From assembly GCF_001428065.1 (NCBI RefSeq), contig NZ_LMSE01000004.1, forward strand, positions 309,677 to 373,676: a stretch of DNA of 64,000 nt, in the 5' to 3' direction. The first letter of the stretch is position 1; each line of letters opens with the position of its first letter. Source of the stretch: Nostocoides sp. Soil756 (GTDB lineage Bacteria; Actinomycetota; Actinomycetes; Actinomycetales; Dermatophilaceae). The notes under the pieces are model-generated. The model ran no database searches. It was not told where the DNA came from and saw only the letters and a list, made by a program, of their open reading frames with translations. This document shows positions 8,564 through 17,626 of the stretch, one piece after another. The translations under genes were made by a program, and so were the position numbers.

Positions 8564-9327
8564 CGGTGGTGGCGAACGGCCTGCGCCAGGCAGGTTCGTT
8601 CTTCGGGCTCGTGGTCGACGTCGCGAAGGCGACCCCGCGGCGCCCGTTCCAGCTGCGCGAGTTCATCCAGCAGGCGTGGTTCGTCGCCTCCGTGACGATC
8701 GTGCCCACGGCGCTGGTCTCCATCCCCTTCGGGGCCGTCATCGCCCTCCAGCTCGGCACCCTCACCCGTCAACTCGGTGCCCAGTCCTTCACCGGCGCGG
8801 CCTCGGTGCTGGCCGTGGTGCGCGAGGCCTCCCCGCTCGTCACCGCGCTGCTGGTCGCGGGCGCCGGCGGGTCGGCCATCTGCGCCGATCTGGGCTCGCG
8901 CAAGATCCGTGAGGAGATCGACGCGCTCGAGGTGCTCGGCATCAGCCCCATCCAGCGCCTCGTGGTGCCCCGGGTGCTGGCCACCATGCTCGTCGCGGCT
9001 CTGCTCAACGGCCTGGTCTCGGTCGTGGGCGTCGCCGGGGGCTACGTCTTCAACGTCCTGGTGCAGGGCGGCACCCCCGGGGCCTACCTCGCCTCCTTCA
9101 CCGCGCTCGCGCAGCTGGCCGACCTCGTCACCTCCGAGATCAAGGCCCTGATCTTCGGGGCCCTCGCGGCGCTGGTGGCCTCCTACAAGGGGCTCACCGC
9201 CGGGGGCGGGCCCAAGGGGGTCGGCGACGCCGTCAACCAGAGCGTCGTCATCACCTTCATGTTCCTGTTCGTCGTCAACTTCGTCATCAGCGCCGTGTAC
9301 TTCCAAGTCGTCCCGCAGAAGATCTGA
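8560..9327 (+). CDS. yrbEA: MlaE/YrbE-type permease A
   Basis: A 255-residue integral membrane permease of the MlaE family, predicted to form the transmembrane channel with its neighbour. About five hydrophobic spans are visible. The conserved EIDALEVLGISPIQRLVVPRV motif, the coupling region facing the ATPase, lies mid-protein. The start is the ATG overlapping the mceG stop by 4 bp; the open frame that extends upstream runs inside mceG. The next gene is 5 bp away. Confidence 0.93.
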   Translation: MTVVANGLRQAGSFFGLVVDVAKATPRRPFQLREFIQQAWFVASVTIVPTALVSIPFGAVIALQLGTLTRQLGAQSFTGAASVLAVVREASPLVTALLVAGAGGSAICADLGSRKIREEIDALEVLGISPIQRLVVPRVLATMLVAALLNGLVSVVGVAGGYVFNVLVQGGTPGAYLASFTALAQLADLVTSEIKALIFGALAALVASYKGLTAGGGPKGVGDAVNQSVVITFMFLFVVNFVISAVYFQVVPQKI

Positions 9328-9332
9328 CGCCG

Positions 9333-10160
9333 ATGCCCCGCCTCGCCGCCGCCGCCCAGGCCCCGCTGCGCCTCCTCGACGCCCTCAGCGAGCAGATGCG
9401 CTTCTACGTGCGCTCGATCGGCTGGGTGCCGCGCACCCTCACCCGCTATCGCGGCGAGGTCGTGCGGCTCCTGGCCGAGGTCTCGCTCGGCAGCGGTGCG
9501 CTCACCGTCATCGGCGGCACCGTGGGGGTCCTGTCCTTCCTGGCGTTCTTCACCGGTTCGCAGGTGGGCCTGCAGGGCTTCAGCTCGCTCGACCAGCTCG
9601 GCACCGGCGCCTTCGCGGGCTTCGTGTCGGCCTACCTCAACACCCGCGAGATCGCCCCGCTGGTGGCCGGGCTGGCGCTGGCGGCCACCGTGGGCTGCGG
9701 CTTCACGGCCCAGCTCGGGGCCATGCGGATCAGCGAGGAGGTCGACGCCCTCGAGGTCATGGGCATCCCCAGCCTGCCGTTCCTCGTGACCACCCGGATG
9801 ATCGCCGGGTTCGTGGCGGTCATCCCGCTGTACGTGCTGGGGCTGCTCTCGTCCTACGCCGCGACCCGGTTCATCGTCACCGGCTACTTCGGGCAGTCCA
9901 CCGGCACCTACGACCACTATTTCCACCTGTTCCTGCCCCCGCAGGACATCCTCTGGTCCTTCGCCAAGGTGCTGATCTTCGCGGTCGTCATCATCGGCAT
10001 CCACTGCTACTACGGCTACACCGCCAGTGGTGGGCCCGCCGGGGTCGGGGTGGCGGTGGGCCGCGCCGTGCGGACCTCGATCGTGGCCATCAACGTGGTC
10101 GACTTCTTCGTCAGCCTGGCCATCTGGGGCGCCACCACCACGGTGAGGATCGCGGGATGA
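9333..10160 (+). CDS. yrbEB: MlaE/YrbE-type permease B
   Basis: A 275-residue second MlaE-family permease. The matching coupling motif is EEVDALEVMGIPSLPFLVTTRM. The C-terminal hydrophobic segment before SGGPAGVGVAVGRAVRTS is characteristic of YrbEB. With YrbEA it would make a heterodimeric inner-membrane pore. Its stop overlaps mceA by 4 bp. Confidence 0.93.
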   Translation: MPRLAAAAQAPLRLLDALSEQMRFYVRSIGWVPRTLTRYRGEVVRLLAEVSLGSGALTVIGGTVGVLSFLAFFTGSQVGLQGFSSLDQLGTGAFAGFVSAYLNTREIAPLVAGLALAATVGCGFTAQLGAMRISEEVDALEVMGIPSLPFLVTTRMIAGFVAVIPLYVLGLLSSYAATRFIVTGYFGQSTGTYDHYFHLFLPPQDILWSFAKVLIFAVVIIGIHCYYGYTASGGPAGVGVAVGRAVRTSIVAINVVDFFVSLAIWGATTTVRIAG

Positions 10161-11455
10161 CGGGGGGCTTCCTGGCCGGGCTGCGCTCGCGCTCCTACGG
10201 GATCGCGTTCCTGCTCGTCGTCGCCGTGCTGCTGACGCTCTCGATCGCCGCCTTCAACAAGGTCTTCACCGACGTCGTCACCGTCACCCTGAAGACGGAC
10301 CGCATCGGCAGCCAGCTCCAGGAGTCCTCCGACGTCAAGATCCGCGGCCTCATCGTCGGCGAGGTCCGCGGCATCGAGGCTGGTCCGCAGGGCGCCACCC
10401 TGACCCTCGCGCTCGACCCGGCGCGCACCGCCCTGATCCCGGCCTCGGTCAGCGCCCGGCTGCTGCCCAAGACCCTGTTCGGCGAGCGCTACGTCGACCT
10501 CGTCACACCGCCGGGCGACCCGGGGCGGCCCATCCGCGAGGGTGACGTCATCCCGCAGGACCGCAGCAGCGTCGCGATCGAGCTCGAGCGCGTCTTCGAC
10601 GAGCTGCTGCCGCTGCTGCGCACGGTCAAGCCCGAGAAGCTGGCGGCGACCCTCAACGCCCTGGCGACCGCCCTCGACGGCCGGGGCTACCGGCTCGGCC
10701 AGAACCTGGTCCTGGTCAACCGGTACTTCACCGAGCTGAACCCCCGGATGCCGCTGATCCAGGCGGACATCAGCGGCCTCGCCGACCTCGCCAGCACCTA
10801 CGCTGTGGCCGCGCCGAACCTGCTGCGGGCGCTCGACGCACTGCGCACCACCAACGCCACCATCGTCGAGAAGAAGGACCAGCTGGCCGGGTTCCTGGCC
10901 GGGACGGCCGGGTTCGCCAACACCACGGCCGAGTTCCTCGAGCAGAACGACGACCGCATCATCCAGGTCGGCCGGGTGCAGCGCCCGACGCTGGCGGTGC
11001 TGGCCAAGCACGCGCCGGTGTACCCGTGCCTGGCGGCCGGCCTGGTCAACTGGCTGCCGCGCATCCGCGGCGCGTTCTCGGGCGCCCAGTTCCACATCAC
11101 GCTCGAGACCCCGCCCCAGCGGCAGGGCTACCGCCCGGGCCAGGAGCCGGCGTGGAACGACGACCGCGGGCCCACCTGCTACGACCTGCCGAACCCTCGG
11201 GGCAGCCAGGCGAACCCGAGAGAGGCGGTGACCTTCGCCGACGGCACCGGCGGCGGCTCGGGCTCGGCCCTGCCCTCGGCCCTGCTGGCCCCCACCGGGC
11301 TGGCGGTCCCGAGCGTCGACTCCGGCCTGGCCGGCACCGTCGCCGAGCAGCAGGTCGTCGCCATCGCGCTCGCCCCCGAGGGAGGCGGCGAGCCGTCGGC
11401 GCTCACCACCCTGCTGGCGGGCCCGCTGCTGCGCGGGAAGGTGGTCAACCAGTGA
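10157..11455 (+). CDS. mceA: MCE-family protein, MceA position
   Basis: A 432-residue substrate-binding/tunnel protein. An N-terminal anchor helix (about residues 12-35) is followed by the MlaD/MCE domain (KIRGLIVGEVRGIEAG, then LLPKTLFGERYVDL) and a helical region. The C-terminal part contains a PCLAAGLVNWLP motif and a cysteine-containing GPTCYDLPNP segment seen in MceA proteins. It is predicted to be exported with the bulk outside the membrane. It overlaps the following gene by GTGA. Confidence 0.9.
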   Translation: MTGGFLAGLRSRSYGIAFLLVVAVLLTLSIAAFNKVFTDVVTVTLKTDRIGSQLQESSDVKIRGLIVGEVRGIEAGPQGATLTLALDPARTALIPASVSARLLPKTLFGERYVDLVTPPGDPGRPIREGDVIPQDRSSVAIELERVFDELLPLLRTVKPEKLAATLNALATALDGRGYRLGQNLVLVNRYFTELNPRMPLIQADISGLADLASTYAVAAPNLLRALDALRTTNATIVEKKDQLAGFLAGTAGFANTTAEFLEQNDDRIIQVGRVQRPTLAVLAKHAPVYPCLAAGLVNWLPRIRGAFSGAQFHITLETPPQRQGYRPGQEPAWNDDRGPTCYDLPNPRGSQANPREAVTFADGTGGGSGSALPSALLAPTGLAVPSVDSGLAGTVAEQQVVAIALAPEGGGEPSALTTLLAGPLLRGKVVNQ

Positions 11456-12480
11456 GGACAACCCCCAGCCTGGTCAAGCTCATCGCGTTCGTCGTGGTCA
11501 CGGTGCTGGCCACCGGCGTCCTGGCCGCGACCATCTCGAACCTGCTGCCCGGCGACAAGGCCACCTACCGGGCGGTCTTCACCGACGTCACGGGTCTCTC
11601 CTCCGGCCAGGACGTCCGCATCGCCGGCGTGCGGGTGGGCACCGTCAAGGACATCGCCGTCGCGAAGGACCGGGTGCACGCCGAGGTCACCTTCGAGGTC
11701 CTGCGCAGCACGGCGCTGACCCGCGGCACCGCGGCCACCATCAAGTACCGCAACCTGGTGGGGGAGCGGTACATCGCGCTCACCCAGGAGCCCGGCGAGA
11801 CCGGCCCGCTGCCCGAGAACGGCACCATCCCGCTCGAGCGCACCCACCCGGCCCTCGACCTCACGGTCCTCTTCAACGGCTTCAAGCCCCTGTTCGCCGC
11901 GCTCTCGCCGGCCGACGTCAACGAGCTGTCGGGGCAGATCATCTCGGTGCTCCAGGGCGAGGGCGGCGACATCAACTCGCTGCTGGGGCAAACTGCCTCG
12001 CTGACCCGGGCGCTCGCCGACCGCGACGCCGTCATCGGCCGCACCATCGACAACCTCACGACCGTGCTCGGCACCGTGGAGGCCAACGACACTGCCTTCC
12101 GCGACCTGCTGACCCAGCTGCAGCGGTTCGTCTCGGGTCTGGCGCAGGACCGCACGGCCATCGGGCAGTCGCTGAGCACCATCAACGCCCTGACCGCCGA
12201 CACCGCGAGCCTGCTGCAGGCCGGGCGGCCGGACCTGAAGGCCGACATCGCGAACCTCGGCGACCTCGCGAGCACCCTCAACGAGCCGCAGAACACCGCG
12301 GCCTTCGAGAAGTTCGCGCGGACCGCTCCGGGCAAGATCACCACCATCACCCGCACCGCCACGTACGGCGCGTGGTTCAACTTCTACCTCTGCCGCTTCG
12401 ACGTGAAGAACCTGGTCCTGCCCACCGGCCCGACCCCGGGCAACCTCGGCTACGACGTCGCCGCCGCGAGGTGCCGCTGA
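11452..12480 (+). CDS. mceB: MCE-family protein, MceB position
   Basis: A 342-residue protein starting at a GTG that overlaps the mceA stop. An N-terminal anchor (about residues 8-30) precedes the MCE domain with GLSSGQDVRIAGVRVGTV and NLVGERYIALTQ. A long helical region and the C-terminal ATYGAWFNFYLCRFD motif typical of the MceB slot follow. It is the second of six MCE subunits predicted to assemble a periplasmic hydrophobic tunnel. The open frame upstream of the GTG is inside mceA. Confidence 0.9.
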   Translation: MRTTPSLVKLIAFVVVTVLATGVLAATISNLLPGDKATYRAVFTDVTGLSSGQDVRIAGVRVGTVKDIAVAKDRVHAEVTFEVLRSTALTRGTAATIKYRNLVGERYIALTQEPGETGPLPENGTIPLERTHPALDLTVLFNGFKPLFAALSPADVNELSGQIISVLQGEGGDINSLLGQTASLTRALADRDAVIGRTIDNLTTVLGTVEANDTAFRDLLTQLQRFVSGLAQDRTAIGQSLSTINALTADTASLLQAGRPDLKADIANLGDLASTLNEPQNTAAFEKFARTAPGKITTITRTATYGAWFNFYLCRFDVKNLVLPTGPTPGNLGYDVAAARCR

Positions 12481-13460
12481 TGGCCCGCATCATGCGCCCG
12501 CCCAAGGACCGCAACACGCTGCGCTTCGGCATGGCCGGGCTGGCCGTCATCGCCGTGCTCATGGTGCTGGCCTTCAACGCCTCCCGGCTGCCGTTCATCG
12601 GCGGGGGCGCCGCCTACAGCGCCGCCTTCACCGAGGCCGGCGGCCTGCGCGACGGCGACGACGTCCGGATCGCCGGGGTCAAGGTCGGCGACGTCACCGG
12701 CGTCGACCTCGAGGGCTCGCACGTGCGCGTCGACTTCCGCATCACCGGCGACGTGAGCTTCGGCCCGCAGACGGCCGCCTCGGTGCGCATCAAGACCCTG
12801 CTCGGCGCGAAGTACGTGGCCCTCGAGCCCCGGGGCACCGGGCAGCTGAAGGAGGGGAGCCAGATCCCCCTCGAGCGCACCGTGTCGTCCTACGACGTCA
12901 TCAGCGCCTTCTCCGACCTCACGAAGACCACCGAGCGGATCGACACCGACCAGCTGGCGCGCTCCCTCGACGTGCTGGCCACCGAGTTCAAGGACACCCC
13001 GGCCAACGTGCGCACCGCCCTCGACGGCCTGAGCCGGCTCTCGCGCACCGTGGCGAGCCGCGACGAGAAGCTGCGCGAGCTGCTGCGTTCGGCCAACACC
13101 GTCACCGGCACCGTGGCCGAGCAGAACGCCGCCATCGACCGGCTGATCCAGGATGCCGACCTGCTGCTGGTCGAGCTCGAGAAGCGGCGCGAGGCCATCC
13201 ACACCCTCTTCACCAACACCAGCGCGCTGGCCCAGCAGATCACCGGCCTGGTGCGCGACAACCGCGCCGCGCTGGGCCCGGCCCTGGCCCAGCTCAAGGG
13301 CGTGCTGGCCACCCTCCAGAAGCACGAGGCCGACCTCCAGGCCACCATCGAGGCGATGGCGCCCTTCACCCGGGTCTTCGCCAACACCCTGGGCACGGGG
13401 CGCTGGTTCGACACCTACATCCAGAACCTCGCGGTCCCGGCCGGCTCGGTGGGCCGATGA
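12480..13460 (+). CDS. mceC: MCE-family protein, MceC position
   Basis: A 326-residue MCE protein with anchor helix at about residues 16-36. The MCE core reads GLRDGDDVRIAGVKVGDVTG and IKTLLGAKYVALEP. A coiled helical region follows, and it ends with GTGRWFDTYIQNLAV. The start is the ATG at 12480, sharing one base with the mceB stop (TGATG). A GTG nine bases earlier is possible but less likely. It belongs to the predicted hexameric lipid tunnel. Confidence 0.88.
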   Translation: MARIMRPPKDRNTLRFGMAGLAVIAVLMVLAFNASRLPFIGGGAAYSAAFTEAGGLRDGDDVRIAGVKVGDVTGVDLEGSHVRVDFRITGDVSFGPQTAASVRIKTLLGAKYVALEPRGTGQLKEGSQIPLERTVSSYDVISAFSDLTKTTERIDTDQLARSLDVLATEFKDTPANVRTALDGLSRLSRTVASRDEKLRELLRSANTVTGTVAEQNAAIDRLIQDADLLLVELEKRREAIHTLFTNTSALAQQITGLVRDNRAALGPALAQLKGVLATLQKHEADLQATIEAMAPFTRVFANTLGTGRWFDTYIQNLAVPAGSVGR

Positions 13461-14650
13461 TCTCCCGCCCGTCGCTGCACCGGCCCCGCCGCCCCGCGTG
13501 GCCGGCCCGGCTGGCCCCGCTCGGCGCCCGGCTGCGGTCCGTCCCACCGCGACTCGGCCTGGTCGCGGGTGTCCTGGTGGTGGCGCTGGTGGCCGCGGCC
13601 GTCGTGTTCTGGCCCCGGCCCGAGCCGGTGCGCGTCACCGCCGACTTCGTGCGCGCGGTGGGCCTCTTCCCGGGCTCCGACGTGCGCATCCTCGGGGTGC
13701 GGGTCGGCACCGTCACCAGCGTCGAGCCCGAGGGCGACAGGGTGCGGGTGGCCTTCGAGTTCACCCCCGAACACCCCGTACCCGCCGACGCCCGGGCGGC
13801 CGTGGTGGCGCCCTCGCTGGTCAGCGACCGCTACGTGCAACTGCTGCCGGCCTACACCGCCGGCCCCCGGATGCGCAGTGGCGCCCACATCCCGCTCGAG
13901 CGCACCGCCGTCCCCGTCGAGCTCGACCGGGTCAGCCAGAGCCTGGACGACCTCATGGTGGCGCTCGGCCCGAAGGGCGCCAACGCCGACGGCGCGCTCA
14001 CCCGGGTGCTGCGGACCGGCGCCGCGAACCTCGACGGCAACGGCCAGGCCCTCCACGACACCACCGAGAACCTGTCGCTGGCCGTGCAGACCTTCTCGCA
14101 GGGCCGCGGCGACCTCTTCGGCACCGTGAAGAACCTCAACACCTTCACCGAGACCCTGGCCACCAACGACGCCAAGGTGCGCCGGCTCAACACGAACCTC
14201 ACCTCGGTGTCGACGGCCCTCGACGACGAGCGCGGCGACCTCTCGGCGGCCCTGGCCAACCTGGCCGTGGCGCTCGACGAGATCTCGGGCTTCGTCAAGG
14301 ACAACCGCGCGGTCCTCAAGGACGACGTCGGCCGGCTGGCCGACGTCACCGGCGCCGTCGCCGCGAAGCGCAAGGCCCTGGGCGAGACGCTCGACAACGC
14401 CCCCGTGGCCATCTCGAACCTCCAGCTGGCCTACGACGCGGCCAACGGCACCCTCGACACCCGCGCCACCGTGCAGGGCGCCGACGACCCCGGCCTGCTG
14501 CTGTGCTCGCTGGTCACCGGTCCCACCAAGACCGGCAACACCAGGCTCTGCGACACCCTCGGGCTGCTCGACCTCAAGGTCCCCACGGGCTCCTCGGCGA
14601 CCTCCCTCCTCCGCGGGGCCGACCCCACGCTCGGAGGGCTGCTCGGATGA
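13457..14650 (+). CDS. mceD: MCE-family protein, MceD position
   Basis: A 397-residue MCE protein. A basic Pro/Arg-rich cytosolic leader of ~30 residues precedes the anchor helix. The MCE domain has GLFPGSDVRILGVRVGTV and SLVSDRYVQLLP. A long helical domain ends with a two-cysteine segment (LLCSLVTG...RLCDTLG). ATGA overlaps link it to both neighbours. Function is inferred from the operon and family. Confidence 0.88.
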   Translation: MISRPSLHRPRRPAWPARLAPLGARLRSVPPRLGLVAGVLVVALVAAAVVFWPRPEPVRVTADFVRAVGLFPGSDVRILGVRVGTVTSVEPEGDRVRVAFEFTPEHPVPADARAAVVAPSLVSDRYVQLLPAYTAGPRMRSGAHIPLERTAVPVELDRVSQSLDDLMVALGPKGANADGALTRVLRTGAANLDGNGQALHDTTENLSLAVQTFSQGRGDLFGTVKNLNTFTETLATNDAKVRRLNTNLTSVSTALDDERGDLSAALANLAVALDEISGFVKDNRAVLKDDVGRLADVTGAVAAKRKALGETLDNAPVAISNLQLAYDAANGTLDTRATVQGADDPGLLLCSLVTGPTKTGNTRLCDTLGLLDLKVPTGSSATSLLRGADPTLGGLLG

Positions 14651-15870
14651 CCCGTCGCGTCCGCCTCCTCGCCGCCGTCGCGGCGGTGCTCGCCCTGCTC
14701 CTCTCCGGCTGCAAGGGCATCTACGACCTCCCGCTGCCGGGCGGCCCCAAGGCCGAGGGCCCGCAGATCACGGTGCAGGCCGAGTTCACCGACGTCCTCG
14801 ACCTCGTGCCCCGCTCGGCGGTGAAGGTCGACGACGTCACCGTCGGCGAGGTCACCGACATCTCCCTCGACGGCTGGACGGCGCGGGTCACCATGCGCAT
14901 CCCGAAGTCCGCAGGTCTGCCGGACGACACCCGGGCCGAGCTCAAGCAGACCTCGCTGCTCGGCGAGAAGTACATCGCGCTCGAGCGGCCCACCGGCGGC
15001 GGCACCGGGCGGCTCGACGACGGCGACCTCATCCCCCTCGCGCGCACCGGGCGCAACCCCGAGGTGGAGGAGGTCCTCTCCGCCCTGTCGCTGCTGCTCA
15101 ACGGGGGAGGGGTCGGCCAGCTCAAGGTCATCGAGACCGAGCTCAACAACGCGCTGCGCGGCAACCACGACGACGTCAGGAGCCTGGTCACCCAGCTCGA
15201 CACCTTCGTCGGCGGCCTCGACGCCCAGAAGGCCGAGATCATCCGCGCCATCGATGGCATCGACACCCTGAGCGCCCGGCTCGCGGCCCGCGACGACCAG
15301 CTCGTGGCGGTACTGAAGGAGACCCCGCAGGGCCTGAAGGTGCTCGCCGACCAGCGCCGGCAGCTGACGACGATGCTCACCGCGCTCAGCCGCCTCGGCA
15401 CGGTGGGTACCAAGGTCATCCGCGCCTCGCGCGCCGACACCCTCGCCGACCTCGCCGCCCTGAAGCCGATCCTGGCCCAGCTCAACGCCGCCGGCGACGA
15501 CCTGCCGCAGTCGCTCGAGCTGTTCCTCACCTACCCCTTCCCCGACTCCGCGCTCGGCGCGATCAAGGGTGACTACACCAACCTGCACGTGACCGCCGAC
15601 CTGGACCTGCGCACGCTCACCCTGCCGACGCCCACCGGGGCACCGACCCTGCCCGTCCCGGTCCCCACGCTCCCGACCCTGCCCGTGCCGAGCCTGCCGC
15701 TGCCCACCGTCACCGTGCCGCTGCCGTCGCTGCCGCTGCCGACCTCGGGCGTGCCGCTGCCCACGACGTCCGGCGGCCCGCTGTGCCCGCCGATCTGCGT
15801 CGCGCAGGTCTCGGCCGACGGCGGCGCCGACCGCTCGTGGACCACGCTCTACACCGGGGGGATGTCATGA
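14647..15870 (+). CDS. mceE: MCE-family lipoprotein, MceE position
   Basis: A 407-residue lipoprotein. A short signal peptide ends in the lipobox LLSGC with Cys22 as the predicted lipidation site, as expected for MceE (LprK-type). The MCE domain contains RSAVKVDDVTVGEV and TSLLGEKYIALE. After residue ~325 there is a low-complexity Pro/Leu/Thr/Val tail (LPVPVPTLPTLPVPSLPLP and similar), then CPPICVAQ. The start is the ATG at 14647; longer frames read inside mceD. The tail may be a flexible cell-wall spacer. Confidence 0.9.
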   Translation: MTRRVRLLAAVAAVLALLLSGCKGIYDLPLPGGPKAEGPQITVQAEFTDVLDLVPRSAVKVDDVTVGEVTDISLDGWTARVTMRIPKSAGLPDDTRAELKQTSLLGEKYIALERPTGGGTGRLDDGDLIPLARTGRNPEVEEVLSALSLLLNGGGVGQLKVIETELNNALRGNHDDVRSLVTQLDTFVGGLDAQKAEIIRAIDGIDTLSARLAARDDQLVAVLKETPQGLKVLADQRRQLTTMLTALSRLGTVGTKVIRASRADTLADLAALKPILAQLNAAGDDLPQSLELFLTYPFPDSALGAIKGDYTNLHVTADLDLRTLTLPTPTGAPTLPVPVPTLPTLPVPSLPLPTVTVPLPSLPLPTSGVPLPTTSGGPLCPPICVAQVSADGGADRSWTTLYTGGMS

Positions 15871-17129
15871 TCCGCCGGCTCACCAAGGTCCAGCTCGCCC
15901 TGTTCCTGGTCATCACCGTCGTCGCCACCTCGTACCTGTCGGCCACCTACGTCGGGCTCACCGAGCGCATCCTCGGCGGCGGGCCCACCGTGGTGGCCGA
16001 CCTCGGCCAGTCCGGCGGCATCTTCGTCGGCTCCGAGGTCACCTACCGGGGGGTGCGCGTGGGCCGGGTCTCCGACCTCACGCTGAGCCGCGACGGGGTG
16101 CGCGTGCACGCCCGGCTCGACCGCGGCGTGGAGGTCCCGAAGGACACCCGGGCCGTCGTGGAGAACCGCTCGGCGGTGGGGGAGCAGTACCTCGACCTCC
16201 AGCCCCGCGCCGACCACGGCCCCTACCTGGCCGACGGCGACGTCATCGCGCGCGCCGACACCGAGACCCCGCTGCGCGTCGACACCCTGCTCCTCGACGT
16301 CGACCGGACCGTGCGCTCGGTGCCGAAGGACGACCTCGTCACGGTCGTCGACGAGCTGGGCACCGGGTTCGAGGGGACCGGCCCCGCCCTCGGCCGCCTC
16401 ATCGACGACGGCGACCTGCTGACCAGGAGCGCCCTCCAGGCGCTGCCCGACACCGTCGCCCTGCTGACGTCGTCGAGGACCGTGCTCGACACCCAGCGCG
16501 TGCAGTCCTCGCAGATCATCACCTTCTCGGGCAACCTGGCGCGGATCTCGGAGACCCTCAAGGCCTCCGACCCCGACCTGCGGGTCATCCTCGACCGCGG
16601 GGTGGTGGCCTCGAGCGAGCTGCAGGCCGTGGTCCGCGAGAACCGCGACGGGCTCGGCACGCTGCTGGCCAACCTCGTCACCGTCGGCCAGGTCACGAGC
16701 GCCCGGGTCGACGGCATCGACCAGCTGCTCATCACCTACCCGGACGTCGTCTCGGGGGGCTACACCGTCGTGCCCGGCGACGGCACCGCCCACTTCGGCC
16801 TGGCGCTCGCCCAGTCACCCGCCCCCTGCACCCAGGGCTACGGCGGGACGACGAGGACGGACCCGAACCGGACGACGAACCTGCCGCCGCTCAACACCGC
16901 CGCCCGCTGCAGCCTGCCGCGCGGCTCGGCCTCGACCGTCCGCGGCGCCCAGAACGCCCCCGGGGCCCGCCCCGTCGGCAGCGCCAGCCTGGCCATGGCC
17001 TATGGTGCGGACCCGGTGCCGCTCGGGACGACCGCGTACGGGCAGCCGGCCCAGGTGTCGGTTCCGCAGGCGCCGGCCGGGAGCGGCGCCGGCTCCTGGT
17101 CCTGGATCATGGAGGAGGCCGCCCGATGA
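15867..17129 (+). CDS. mceF: MCE-family protein, MceF position
   Basis: A 420-residue last MCE subunit. The anchor helix spans about residues 8-28. The MCE core has GGIFVGSEVTYRGVRVGRV and RSAVGEQYLDLQP, and an extended helical region follows. The C-terminal ~100 residues are Gly/Ala/Pro-rich and apparently unstructured. It overlaps mceE and the next gene by ATGA, completing an A-F set in normal order. Confidence 0.9.
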   Translation: MIRRLTKVQLALFLVITVVATSYLSATYVGLTERILGGGPTVVADLGQSGGIFVGSEVTYRGVRVGRVSDLTLSRDGVRVHARLDRGVEVPKDTRAVVENRSAVGEQYLDLQPRADHGPYLADGDVIARADTETPLRVDTLLLDVDRTVRSVPKDDLVTVVDELGTGFEGTGPALGRLIDDGDLLTRSALQALPDTVALLTSSRTVLDTQRVQSSQIITFSGNLARISETLKASDPDLRVILDRGVVASSELQAVVRENRDGLGTLLANLVTVGQVTSARVDGIDQLLITYPDVVSGGYTVVPGDGTAHFGLALAQSPAPCTQGYGGTTRTDPNRTTNLPPLNTAARCSLPRGSASTVRGAQNAPGARPVGSASLAMAYGADPVPLGTTAYGQPAQVSVPQAPAGSGAGSWSWIMEEAAR

Positions 17130-17626
17130 ACCGTCCGGTCCGCGGGTTCTGGAAGCCGACGCTGTGGGTGCTGGTCCTGGTGGTCCTCGCGGCCACCGTC
17201 GTCCTCGGCGCCACCCAGGGCCGCGCGTGGTACACCGCGCGCCAGGTACAGCAGGCCCAGCGCGAGGCGCTCGCGGCCGGGCGCCAGATCGCGGTCAACT
17301 TCGCGACCCTGAACTACGCCAGCGTCGACGAGGACACCGCCCGGGTGAAGGCATCGGCCACCGGGGAGTTCCTTCAGAGCTACACCAGCAGCCTGGCCGA
17401 CCTGCGCAAGGTCGTGGTCGAGAACAGGTCGACCTCACGGGTCCAGCGGGCCGAGGCCGCCCTGGTCTCGGGCGACCGCGACTCGGCCCAGGTGATCGTG
17501 GGGGTGGTCGCCCCCACGTCCAACACCAACATCCCGCAGGGGGAGACCAAGACGTACCGGCTCAAGCTCGCCCTGCGCGAGGTCGGCGGGACCTGGAAGG
17601 TGGAGCGCCTTGAGTTCGTCGGATGA
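17126..17626 (+). CDS. Mce-associated membrane protein 1
   Basis: A 166-residue protein with one N-terminal transmembrane helix (about residues 9-30), then a soluble α+β domain with YASVDEDTARVKASATGEF and a C-terminal VGGTWKVERLEFVG. This is the pattern of Mce-associated (Mas) proteins that follow mceF and, in mycobacteria, stabilise the transporter. No enzymatic motif is visible. Confidence 0.8.
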   Translation: MNRPVRGFWKPTLWVLVLVVLAATVVLGATQGRAWYTARQVQQAQREALAAGRQIAVNFATLNYASVDEDTARVKASATGEFLQSYTSSLADLRKVVVENRSTSRVQRAEAALVSGDRDSAQVIVGVVAPTSNTNIPQGETKTYRLKLALREVGGTWKVERLEFVG

